Part shown: positions 18,573 to 30,138 of the stretch, in pieces
Layout of the letters: each line of letters starts with the position of its first letter
Position numbering within the stretch: the stretch's first letter is position 1
Assembly (NCBI GenBank): GCA_017652345.1
Contig: JAGCBE010000101.1
Span: 12,182-76,181 of the forward strand
DNA: 64,000 nucleotides
Direction: 5' to 3'
Origin: Methanobrevibacter sp.
Lineage (GTDB): Archaea; Methanobacteriota; Methanobacteria; Methanobacteriales; Methanobacteriaceae
Translations under genes and position numbers: made by a program
Notes under the pieces: model-generated
Databases searched by the model: none
What the model saw: the letters and a program-made list of their open reading frames with translations, nothing else
Told to the model about the DNA's origin: nothing

Positions 18573-21500
18573 TTAAGCTTGTGAAGTATTATACGTAAAT
18601 GTATATGAGATTTCAGGAGCTTGTACATAATCGTTTTTTACTTGCACTGTTCCGCTCGCGTCAGCTTGTTCAAGGAATGTTATTGATAATTCTCAATTTC
18701 CATCAGAAACCTTTCTTAAAACTGGAACAGTTTGAGTAAGTCAAGTAGTTTTAACATTTAAATTACTAAACAATCCATCGCTTGGACTGTATGTGAAACT
18801 TCTCGTTACTGTTGGCGAAGATGTGTCAGCCACGATAGGAGTATTATCCATAGTTAATGACCATATTTCATCATAAACATGTACATTAAAGCTATCTTGT
18901 AAGACTCCATTAGCATAGACTTCAACGGATACTGTTCAGCGACTTGACCCAGTAATCTCAAAATATCAAACTCAATCAGAAGTTTTGTGTGGCTCAACAA
19001 AAATAGCTCATCAATCACTAGAAGAAGTCTGCGTTGTTATTGAGTGTATACCTCAATCTGTTGGAGAATATGTGAATGTTTTACTATGGTCAAATGAAGC
19101 TACATCTACATCTGATGATGAATCAAGAGTAACAGTTGTTATAGCTGGAGCGAGAACAAAGACGCTATCTTGTGATGCTGCCAATCATTGAAGATGTGTC
19201 AGTAGAGAGTTATATGCCTGTCCGTTTATTTCTGGATTGTCATAAAAATCCTCAAAATATTGATATGAAGTTGTTTTTATGAGTAAGTCTCCTGAAATTC
19301 AAAAGAATAAAGTTATCCTTTCTTCTTCAGTTAAAGAGCTGATTAATGTAGCAATACTCTCTGAAAAAGTTGAATTAGCTAGTCATCAATATACTCATAC
19401 TTGACTACTCCATTCATTAACAAGTACGGTCGCGTTATCAGAATAATATATCTGTGCAATACCTCCTTGGTCATAAAGAGCATCTCTAGTACATAGACTA
19501 GGTCATACTACAACATTAAATGTTTCTGGAGTTTGTCCAGTAATTCAATATGTGATTGTAGCGGTTCATTGACTAACTCATGTAACTAAGAATTGTTTTG
19601 ATGCAGTATCAAATGTTACCGTAGCAATGTTTGTATCGCTTGATGAAACCGATAGGTTTGTGAATGCAACAGCTTGATTTGGATAAATATCGACAGCATT
19701 ATAAATACTTAATCACTGTCAAATATTCATATCTTGAGCATTGTGCATCTCTGTAGCTTCAAGCGGTATTACAGCAATATTATATTGTACAGTATATGTT
19801 GGGTCGCTAGTAAGAGTAACCGTTAATGTTGTAGCTCATAATCATACAGGAGATACATTAAATTTACAATCCGTATGGTAAGCATCGCCATCTGTCCATA
19901 TATCTCACATTTGCACTACATTTGTGTCAGCGATAGTAAATGTTAAATCTTGTAATGGAACATTAAAGTCGATTGGTCTACACCATAGAATAAATCCTCA
20001 GAAATCTCATCAAGGAAGCGTTCATGTAGCACTAGTAGGTCACATGTTCTGTATAAAATCTATATGAACAGCCTGTACAATTGTTACATTTACTTCTCAT
20101 GTCATAGTTGGGTCATTGTCTGCGGTAGCAGTTATTGTTGTAGTTCCTGCTCAAGTTGAAGTAAACGTCACTGTATAATATCAGTCTTGTCAAGTTATAT
20201 CATCTACTGTCAAAATTCATAGACTATCAGAAACTGTAAATGTATCATCTGGATTTATAGTTAAAGTAGCGGTGAATTGATTTCACTCTACTTGCGAATC
20301 TATATAATCCCAAACAATTGAAGACGGGTTCTGATAAATAAGTCAAATATTCATTAACATATTTTCTACATCTGCTGGGTCTTCTGAATCCCATGCAAAC
20401 TGTGCCATATCCATAAATTCTTGAGTTATTGTGAATCACCATGGATAGTTTCCTTGAGCATCATTTTCAATGTTCATGCATGCTGCATCAAACTCGAATG
20501 GAGCCACAATGCCTCCTTGTATAGCATTATCTATATTTGTAGCAAAAGTTGAGTTCTCAAATACTCATGCGAAAGTACATGGCTCCCAAACCATCTCTCA
20601 TAAATCTGGGTCTGTAGTCCAGTTAAAATCAATATAACTATCTCATTCTGGTGTAGTAGGGTCGAAAAATAATCTAAGACTTCAATCACTTCATGGATTG
20701 AAGAAACTCAACTCTCATTCAGAACTTAATGTATATGGTTCTACTGGTGCAGTAACATCCACATCTATAGTATATGTATTGCTTCAATCGGTTAATGTAA
20801 TTTGAGCAACTCAATCACTATTTCATGTAATTGATAATGTTGCAGTTCATGAACTAAAGTCACTAATATATACGCTAGCTACGTTGTCATCATCAGATGA
20901 TATCGTAACTGAGCCAAAGTCACTCGCATTAGTAGGCAAATAACTAAATGTAACGTTTGCGCTTTCTCATGTAGATAGACTTACAGAGTTCTCGCTTGGA
21001 GCTCATATACTAGCTACGGGCACTCATACAACTGTTAAAGGTATTTGATAATTCTGATTATCAAATTCGAAATCTATTGTTCATGTTCAAACATTTGTTC
21101 ATGTAATTTCTATTTTATATGTTCAATTATCTAATGTTTGAGAAACAGGAAGATTCCAATTATAATCAATTAAAGAAGAAGCTTGGAAATATACACTATC
21201 TACATTTGCATTAGTAGGAAGATAGTCGAATACCCCAACTGTTTGAGTTTCTCATACTGCTAATGTTACTCATTGTGATAAATTACTAATAGATGAAATA
21301 TTAACTGCAGCATCCACGTGGATAGCAATAGAATATTGAGTAGGGTCTCATACTAACTGATATACTAATGTCGTGTCTCATACTCCAAGTATATTAAAAT
21401 TTCCCACCCAAGTTCATTCATAAAATTGTGTCCATCATAAACTAGCCACTCACTCTACAGAGAATCAGAACATTACATCTTCAGAAGGCACATTAGCATT

Positions 21501-23879
21501 AGTTGGCGTATAAGTAAATGTTACCTGTGGAGAAACCTGTCACATAATAAGATTTAAACTATTTACACTTGGTGCAGATATTGATTGAATATGAATTACT
21601 GGAGAAACAGTGATTGTACAACTTGCAGTTAATCATGTATTATCACAAGTAACCGTAGCTGTTGTTGTTCATTCTGAAACTCATGAGAATGTTAAAGTAT
21701 ATTGTCAAACATCTCATATATATCAATCATATGTATATCAATCATATGTAGCTATTGAAGGGTCATCAACAGAAACTGTGAATGTTTCATCTGCTGGAGC
21801 TATTTTCAACCATGCAGAATATGTACGTCATTCTAAGACACCAAATGAATTCTCCATCTCTATAGAAGGCTCAGCTGGATATTCTAGGATTGGTGCATTA
21901 TCATTTATTACCATATCTAGTTCTGAAAAATCTCATGTAGGGTCTTCATATAATGCATTAGCTACATCCATTACCTCTTGCTTAATAGTTCAATCTTGTA
22001 ATATATATGTTGGGTCTGAGCTAATTAACAAATTAAACCAATCCTCTCAATTCCATCATAAACTTTCAAGTCCAGCTATGAAAGTTGGGTCATCATGTCC
22101 GTAAAAGGTATAAGTCATTATATCTTGTGGAGATGATGGATTCTCATCATATTGCCAAGAAATTTCTAAATAATTATCTCAATCCTCAAATAAACGTGCA
22201 CCAAATTGAGCAGCTCTATATTCCGTTGGGTCTTCTGGGTCTTCTGGATTTGGCATCCATTGTTCTTCCCATAAATCAACTACTCAGATATTAGATAATC
22301 CTGTTGGAGTAGGAGGAACTGGGTCAGCTTCGAAATAAGCGCTAATTGTACCGTCATGTGTAATAGTGTTATTATCAAAGTTGTCTCACCAATTAAGGAA
22401 ATGATATCAAGTATTTGCTGTAGCTGTGACTGTAGTTCAGTTAACTGTTACAGTATTATTATCATATGTATACTGTGTTCAATCTGGAATATCAGTAAGC
22501 TGTGCCACATCTACAGAACCCATATTCGCGTCATTTACATCAAAATCAACAGTCCACGTTTGAGCTGGTTGTGCTACATGAATAGCTGTACTAGATGAAA
22601 CTCATGAACCGACGACTGTACATGTTACACTGTCATCGCCCTCTGCTCATGATAAAGTAAGCGATAAGGTTAAACTTCAATCAAAATATCATGCTATTGA
22701 AGCACCAGTGATTAATGTTCATCCGTATGTAATAGATATGTCGTTTGCTATGTCATTTGCATTTGCAGGCATATAAGAGAATAATACTCTTACACTAGGA
22801 GCTCATGGTTCAACATTTACAGTATCTGCAGCAGCAGATATACTTTCTACATGTACTATTGGAGCAGCGGCAACTGTTAATTCTATACTATCTGTTTGTC
22901 AATTATAAGACGCATAAACAACAGTAGTTCATGCTCATATACAAGTAAATTCAAATGAGTTTGGTCATACACCAGTTAGTTGAACTATTCATGGCGTTTC
23001 AACATTTATAGTTGCATCAGAAGGTGTTAATCCATTATCAAGATATAATGCCCGTCTGTCTCAAACTGAAGCTGTTGTAGTAGTATTATTATAGTCAATT
23101 ATAGCGGGACGAATAACTTCGTTTTCTATAATTTCTTCGTGTATTTCTTCAATACTTTCTTGAGTTAATGGCTCTGCAAAATATGTTTCAATTTCTTCCC
23201 AAGCTGAATCTACAAATTTTGCAGAATTATCAGTAAGTCATCATGAATCATAAACTGTCTCTATTTCGCGAGCTAATGAATTATTTACCTGCTCAGTAAA
23301 CATCGCAGTACAATATTCATTATTAGCTCATCATACAAATTGTACATTTGGAGTTCATTCCTGTATCCATTCTAATCTTACATAATCTTGGCTTAACTCA
23401 TTTGCTGCAAACACTTTTGCAACATATGAATCTCAAGCTCATCTAGCTTTTGTCTTTTTAGTTTTTCTTGTAGTAACTTCTCATACTGGGTTTACGTCTA
23501 CAATAATATTATTTGTAGGTGAGAATTGCTGTCAAGAAGGAACAGTAGCTGTAATGTTTTGTCTAGTAGAAGTATCATCTCAAATCTGATACCACACTGT
23601 AGCACTACCAGGATTCATTGCGCTAATTCCAATTCTTGCCGTTCAGTTTTCAAATCCAACGAAAGAAGCTTCAACAGCTTCTCAAGTTACTCAAAGAACA
23701 ATATCACTTCAAGGAGTTGAAGCGTTATTTGGAGAATAAGTGAAAGTAACAACAGTAGAAGTATGTTCATCAATTGTAACTTCACTACTAGATGAGGCTC
23801 AAATTCATGTTACATGTATATCGTGATGTACGGGTTTTTTACATTTACACCACATATTACATCTATAACTACATCTCAT
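18573..23879 (-). CDS. Giant Ig-like-repeat surface/tail adhesin
   Basis: A 1768-aa protein read without a TAA/TAG over 5.3 kb. It begins MRCSYRCNMWCKCKK and then consists almost entirely of beta-rich repeats of about 80-100 residues, each with SSD-ATV or GATVTYTLT-type strands (BIG/cadherin-like). Between them lie several copies of a Trp/Tyr/Asp-rich module with a PTEY/NMLMN-type helix. Hundreds of Gly, very many as UGA. Probably a long virion fibre or host-surface adhesin. It lies between tail proteins and the lysis cassette and is bounded by terminators on both sides. Confidence 0.8.
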
Positions 23880-23895
23880 AGTTAATCTTCGTTTA

Positions 23896-23929
23896 AATAT
23901 AAAAAGCCTCTCTAATTAAAGAGAGACTT
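23896..23929 (-). terminator. Rho-independent terminator
   Basis: Leftward transcript: AAGTCTCTCTTTAATTAGAG then AGGCTT and a T-run. The CTCTCT/AGAGAG stem with an AATTAA loop closes the transcript of the 183-aa gene just before the giant adhesin. Confidence 0.8.
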
Positions 23930-23947
23930 CATTGGGGACATTATCTA

Positions 23948-24499
23948 TTATCCTCAAGTAGTTGTACTTGCAGGTGGATAAATAGATGTGTAAGGACTTG
24001 AAACTATCCAACTTGGAGTAGCAGCAGGAGCTAATCTGTTGATTAGTTCAGCTGTTTGAGCCGCATTGTTAGCTTCTAATTTAGCCTCAGCTAAGTCTGT
24101 TCTAAGTTGTGTGATTGTGTTAGAACACATCATATCAAGAATCTTCTGTGTGTTAGCAGTATCGTTTGCTATAATGGCAGCAGTATTTTGTTGCCCTTGG
24201 AGAATAGCTTTCTCGATATTGCTGTTTACATTACAGAACCCTTGAGTAATCAACGTAGTCTGATTGCTCAATCATTGTTGAGCCATAAGCTGATTTTGCC
24301 ACATTGTGTTATTGTTTATCAATAACTCAGATGGGCTAGGTCCTCTGTCCTGTGATGCAGCACCTGCCATGAAAGCAGCAGCATTATTATTGCCTCCAAA
24401 CGCATACCCGTTATTACCCCCTAACAGGAATAAGAATAGAAGCAAGATGATAAGCCACGTACCCATACCTGGCGTTGCAATAGATGTAGTACCATCCAT
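23948..24499 (-). CDS. Small N-terminally anchored membrane protein
   Basis: A 183-aa protein: a short polar start, a hydrophobic helix at 14-27 (TWLIILLLFLFLLGG), an Asn/Gly/Ala-rich segment, then a helical Gln/Asn-rich region (KAILQGQQNTAAIIAND) and a Ser/Thr/Pro tail. Proteins of this build are common next to tail or lysis genes in phages of gut and oral bacteria. Function unknown. A single UGA in the middle would split the gene in the standard code. Confidence 0.72.
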
Positions 24500-24560
24500 G
24501 TGCTTTTAATATTATGGAATAAAAGACTGGTTTCTTTTGTTATGCTAGCCACCACATCTT

Positions 24561-24821
24561 TTAAATAACATCAATTACATCGGTTATTTCTTTCTGTTTA
24601 TCAGCTCAAAGCATAGAAGCTGCACCTTTTATTTTATTAGCTAAGTCTTTATTCTGAGCTAATAATCAAGGCATAATTTCCTGTGCTAGTTGATTCAGAC
24701 TATTCATATCCGAAAAATTCACATTCTGGAGTTTCTCCTGTGGTACTCATAACTGTAAGAGTTTATCCTTTATTCCAGAGAAGTTTCACATTCCCATTAA
24801 CATTTGTAATAGATTATTCAT
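24561..24821 (-). CDS. Small helical hypothetical protein
   Basis: An 86-aa protein, Leu/Met/Asn/Gln-rich and predicted mostly helical, with seven UGA Gly codons. It ends ADKQKEITDVIDVI. It lies 17 bases from the next gene and is probably in one transcript with it. No family is recognised. Confidence 0.6.
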
Positions 24822-24838
24822 GCCGAGACTATTACAAA

Positions 24839-25057
24839 TTAAATGATGTGATACTCTTCCTGAAGTTCATGGAGTCCTTTATGGAAATGTTTTTCCATAT
24901 CGGTCTTCTTCCCCATATATTCTCAGAGTTTTTTAATCTCATCAAATACATAAGTCAGAATCTTTTTCATCTCTTGCGGATGCTGTGTCACTGTGTTGAT
25001 AATGTTCTCATAAAGAATTTCTTCTCCATTAAAGAACATCTCTCTCTTTAATTCCAT
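24839..25057 (-). CDS. Small helical hypothetical protein
   Basis: A 72-aa charged helical protein (MELKREMFFNGEEILYENI, later MEKHFHKGLHELQEEYHH). It has only one or two UGA codons. Perhaps a virion-assembly chaperone by size and charge. No evidence beyond that. Confidence 0.6.
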
Positions 25058-25078
25058 TTCTTTTTGGATTAATATATA

Positions 25079-25156
25079 AAAGCAACCACTACTGTAGTGA
25101 AAGTATAACCATAAATTATTGATAGTTATAAATTCTTTTACAGCAATGGTTGCCTT
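25079..25156 (-). ncRNA. Structured RNA element or complex terminator
   Basis: GCAACCA and TGGTTGC close about 58 bases that contain two further hairpins (CACTA-CAG-TAGTG, and TATAAC/GTTATA). In the leftward transcript it is followed by TTTTATATAT. The overall size is tRNA-like, but there is no T-arm or anticodon loop. It is either a branched terminator or a small structured RNA between two genes. Confidence 0.4.
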
Positions 25157-25188
25157 ATATAATCCAACTTTATTTTGTTAGTTTTTTG

Positions 25189-25422
25189 TTAGTTATATGT
25201 TAACAGTATCTCTCAATTCTCAATAATATTACCTGCTTGAGTAGACACTCTATTTAACCATTCTTTTGTTATTTTTCTTTCTGTTAATGTTTTTGCTAAT
25301 CTCTTTTTATTTGTACTTACTATAGCTGAGTAATAATTTCTCTCGTCTCTACAATCTTCACAGATTGTCACTCAGGGCCTTATCTGTTTACCACATACCC
25401 TGCATACGTTTTTAACCAACAT
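25189..25422 (-). CDS. Small zinc-ribbon protein
   Basis: A 77-aa protein: VCRVCGKQIRPGVTICEDCR carries two CxxC-type knuckles, followed by a basic helix (TNKKRLAKTLTERKITKEW). Probably nucleic-acid binding. It sits alone between fibre genes and is preceded by a 100-base AT-rich stretch without a gene or clear promoter. Confidence 0.68.
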
Positions 25423-25529
25423 TGCGCCTATTTTAATAATAAAAAACAGCGCTGTAAAGATTTATTTATATTTTTCAAGTATTAAGTCAAGAGAAAATTT
25501 TATATAGATTGTTTATATTATTTTAACTA

Positions 25530-26870
25530 TTATGTAAATAATATTCATTGAAGTGTCCAAACATAATCCCCTCAACATAAAGTATTAAATCACGGTTGGG
25601 GATAAATACGTATTTTATTTCATCATTGAAATCACTCTTCCATTAGTATATTCTCAACCTCAATTCCTCATAATGCAGGTTCCCATCATCCTCAATCAAT
25701 ATTTTTCTCTATAGGCCATTCTCAACCAATATATTCATTTTCTAATCATGAACGATATTCTGTTGTTCTAAGTTTAGTATTTCATGACCATATTTCTACA
25801 GTACATAATGGCTTATAATCTGTCATTGATATAATTCCTGGAGAATTAGAATCAAAAGATATTCAATGATTTCATCATGTAGAATTATTCATAGAGTATT
25901 GTAACTCCGCATAAGAATTTCATCAATACGTATTTGTGGATATAGCATCTCATGTTAATGTTATTCAGCTTCATAATATCCAATGTGAATCTGAAAATGT
26001 AGGTAATTGGAATCAGCTCAATGGAGTAAACGATACGCTATCTTTATATCATCAATAATTTGCATATACTGTAACTGGTCCCTCAAAATAATGATGCTCA
26101 TCTTCCCAATGTATAGAATTAGGATGTAACATAGCTGTAGCTGCCATATTTTGGTGAGATAAACTATCTAACGTAATTTCTTGTGGTAAATCTAGATTTC
26201 ATCATTGTGGGAAATCCTCTATATCTAAACGTATACTTTGGTCTATTCCATAATTAGCAAATAAATCTGATTTATTAGTTATAACTGGCCTTTTCCATAT
26301 TTTTACAGATATATTTTTAATAAGACTAGGATAATATATTCAAAATTTGATTGTATTAAAATTTGAAAGTATATTAAACCGACTTTCCTCATATAATCAA
26401 TCTGGTCATACTATCTGGAGGGATGATGTCCAACTTTGCCATTTTAAATAATATTCGCCAGGTTGCCGATATGATTGTTTATTTATATTACCCCAACCAG
26501 TTCAGAAATTAGTAGACATCAATGTAAAATCAGCTATTGGCATATACACATTACACTCTATTTTTATATCTTGTATGTTCGTCCATCAAAAGTTTCAATA
26601 ATTTGGATTCTCTAGTTGTCCCATATTAATCAAAGATGTTGAGGTTACTCAATCTTGTGTTATATCTATATTAGTACCTATCCATCCAGCTGGAAGTTGT
26701 CAGCTGGCTCATGCGGCCACAAAATCTCATTCTAAATCATAAGTTGGTGGATAATCAGAATGTCCAAGTATTCTTTTACCATTTAACATAACTGTCTCTA
26801 TCTCCCTATTGTTAATATATTTAGTTTTAACACCATACGGATATCCAGAATTTTGTACCCTTATAACCAT
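25530..26870 (-). CDS. Tail/receptor-binding-like beta protein
   Basis: A 446-aa protein rich in Gly, Asn, Ser, Trp and Tyr with a beta-strand pattern, beginning MVIRVQNSGYPYGVKTKYI. It starts two bases after the stop of a long fibre gene, so it is likely the distal part or an attachment component of the same tail structure. No specific family is recognised. Many UGA Gly codons. Confidence 0.66.
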
Positions 26871-26872
26871 TT

Positions 26873-29800
26873 TTAATAAAATATATTATAAATAACTCAA
26901 TTTTGTAATTGGCCAGCATGTCTTAATGCATCATATTCAGCCTGGCTTCATGCCCACTCTTGTTGAATTGTTGTAGTAGTACCACTAGTATTATTAGTGA
27001 TTCATCATCAACCTCATCCTGCTACAGCTTGGTCAACATATTTTTTAGTCGCAGGACTTCCATCATATATAGGCATATATGGGTTTGTATAATCTATATA
27101 TGGACTAATAAATTGTGTATTTCAGTTAGTAGCTGCTGTACTATATACATCAGTAACATTACCTTGTCCATCATACTCAATCCTTAATACAAATTCTACT
27201 TGGTATGATACTCCATCACTCATAGAGTTATTATAATTATCGAATGACCCTGGAATACTCCTAAAGAAAACTTTTCATGTCTCGTTTAAAGAAGTTGGCT
27301 CTGGATAATAATCCCAGTTTCATGTTACAGTTGTTGGATTACCAACACTATCGTAATAAGTATAAGTACCATATAATCTAATAATTGGCAACTTTCATGC
27401 ATTATACCAATCCAATGCAGATTGTGCTGTAATGGTATCTCATGTTCAGCTTAATACAAATAATTTTACATTTCATTCTCATCCAGTTATAGTTTCCCAA
27501 TCATATCCTGTAGATGTTTTAGTAAGAACTTGTCCAGTACTACCTGGATTTTCTGGGCTAAAACTCCCTCAACCTCAGCTTTCATTTTGCCAAGCGTATC
27601 AACTAGACGTCTTCTTTAACACTTGTCATACTGTTCAGTTGTTGTCTGGGTCAAATTCTTCTACAGTAACTGCTCATGTTCTTCAGTTAACAGAAGTAAC
27701 TCAACCTCATCATCCTGAACCAGTCTCTCGCCTATATCAATTAGACGTTTTTGTAAGAACCTGTCAAGCACTTCAAGTATTGCTTGGAATGAATGGCTTT
27801 GTATTAGATATTACATTACTACTATCGATACTTATATAATCTCATGCAGTATATGTTCAACCTGTAGTTGCAGAAATAACGTTTCAGTTGATTTGAATAT
27901 TATTTCAAGCTACAAGTTTGTCTTGCTTATTATTAAATATATTCCAATCTGCACTAGTTAAGTAACCACTCTTTGTAGAAGTAGCTGCTCAAAGTTTAGT
28001 TTGAATTGATGCTTGAGTTTCATCTCAAGTGTTTGTTCCACTCTGATGACTCAAGTTAGTTCTTTCGGCAGGAGTCATAAACAAATGAGTACTTCATTGA
28101 ATTATGTCGTCACTGTCGTCATTTACTTTATTAAAGTAATTTGTTAAGTCTACAGAAGTTTCTCATATTTTTACCCATTGATTGTTAATATATACATATT
28201 CATCATATACATTATTTCAATGTGGTCATAACAAATAGATAACTGTAGTTTTAATATTTGTTGTAGGCAATGTGCTTACAACTTGGAATCAAGCAAAGTT
28301 TGCTATTAAAGCATCAACCTCTGCTTTTGTGTATGTTTGATTTTTATTATAGTAATTTGTTAAGTCGTTTACTGCCTTTGTAATATATCCAGCATCATTA
28401 ACTAATCTAGATACATTATCTCAAGGTTGTAAAGCTGTCATTCATTTAGCTGCTCATGTACGAATTGTATTTAAATCTGTAATGGCATCTTGTTTATTAT
28501 TCCATGTATTACGTAGATTTAAACTATCGGCTAAATCTTTAATGTCAAAATCTGAAGCTGTATATTTAGTATCAGTTGCAGAAATGACGTTTCAATTGAG
28601 TTGGATGTTAGCTCAAGCAACCAACTGGTCTTGTTTTCAAGCTATAGTAATATCCATAGCAGAAATCTTATCATAAACAGCATTCTTAGAAGGAGCTACT
28701 CATGTAACTCAATCCCAAGTTGGTCAATAAGGTGTATTATCTACACCACCTCATCATCCACCTCAACTCTCATTTTCCCATCAATATGTTCAGTTAGAAT
28801 ATTTCTTCAACACTTGTCATTCCTGTCATATATTCTTTGGGTCAAATTGTTTATCATTTATAATTTCATTATATGCGTTAATAGTTATTCAACTTCACGC
28901 AGTATATTTTGTGTCCGTAGCAGAAATAACATTGTTATTTATTGTAATATTATTTCAAGCTGTTAATATATTTTGTTTTCAATCTAATAGATTTTTTAAA
29001 TCTGTCTGATTATTTATATTTCAAGTTATATTTCACCAAGTAGCGTTTACGTCGTGAGCAGAAATAACATTATTACTGTCAATACTAATTCCTGTTCAAG
29101 CTGTATATGTTGTATCTGTTGCACTAATCACTCAGTTATTAATCTGAATATTAGCTCAAGCAGTTAATCAATCCTGCTTATGATTCCAATTATATTTATC
29201 TCAAGTTGTAACTAACGTATCAGCAGTTCAACCTTGAGCCTCTGGATAATTACCATAAGTTGTATCTGTAGCAGAGATAACATTTCAATTAATCTGAATA
29301 TTAGCTCACGCCGTTAATCAATCTTGTTTATGGTCCCAGTTGTATTTATCTCAAGTTGTAACTAACGTATTATCAGTTCAACCTTGAGCTGCAGGCAAAT
29401 TAGAATATCATGTAGCAGAAATAATATTTCAGTTAATCTGAATATTGCTTCAGGCTGTTAATATGTTCTGCTTTGTATTTAAAGCATTTGTTACAACTCT
29501 ATTCTCTACAGGATTTGTACTTGTTGTAGATAATGCTGGGTCAACGGCTATTTGCCTGGCTGTATTCTTTTGGAATAACCATTGCGTTCAATCAAAGATA
29601 TACATATCACTTATCTCAACATTCTCAGTTTCAACAACTGTACTAGCCTGTCAAGAAACATATACAGTTCAATCTGGACGATAGTTAGTTCCTCAAGAAG
29701 GAGCTACAGTAGTTACAACAAAATAATCTCAAGGATTATAGACGTATCAACTTCCAAATGGTTCTGTTACAGGAGTTCCAGTAACAGCATTCCAGCTTGA

Positions 29801-30112
29801 AAGAAATCTACCTCTACTCTGTAAGGCTACTATATAATCATACAAAATTTTTCATTGTTTTGCAGATAGAGATTTGCTAGGGTCAGTAGAATCAAGGCTG
29901 TCTTGCACTAAAGGTACAGTAACGTCAACAGCCTTCTGACTATCAACAGGTAAAGGAACTGAGTTAACCTTAACTATTTCAATTACGTTTTCCTCAGCCC
30001 TACCGTCAATATTGTCTATTTTCTGCTTTAGCTCATCATCTAATTGAAAGGTACGCGCCTCTTTCTCAAGAGACACCTCATCTGCAAAATATTGTTGATG
30101 TGCCTTTGGCAT
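26873..30112 (-). CDS. Long tail fibre protein with VISATDT repeats
   Basis: A 1079-aa protein. An N-terminal charged segment (MPKAHQQYFADEVSLEKEAR) probably anchors it to the tail. Then many copies of a repeat with the core NINGNVISATDT-YTA and NNKQD, and FSGLTGQVLKKTSN-like blocks, follow. The C-terminal part contains AEYDALRHAGQLQNGVIYNI, a phrase typical of phage fibre ends. It shares its first residues (MPKA) with the next upstream fibre. Expected role: host recognition. Confidence 0.84.
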
Positions 30113-30138
30113 TTAAAATTTATGTTAGAAATTAAATA

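Noticed and set aside
21610..22104. Rightward 164-aa reading frame and similar ones at 27432, 33627, 38992 and 24683.
   Set aside because: They lie opposite long leftward genes and reflect the codon composition of these repeats. No start signal or family is visible.
25079..25156. tRNA gene of 72 nt.
   Set aside because: Seven-bp acceptor-like stem only; no TTC-type T-loop and no proper anticodon arm.
27066..27102. Rightward TATAATCTATATATGG inside a fibre gene, resembling the phage promoter.
   Set aside because: The -35 position reads TATATA, it lies inside a leftward coding region and no rightward gene follows.
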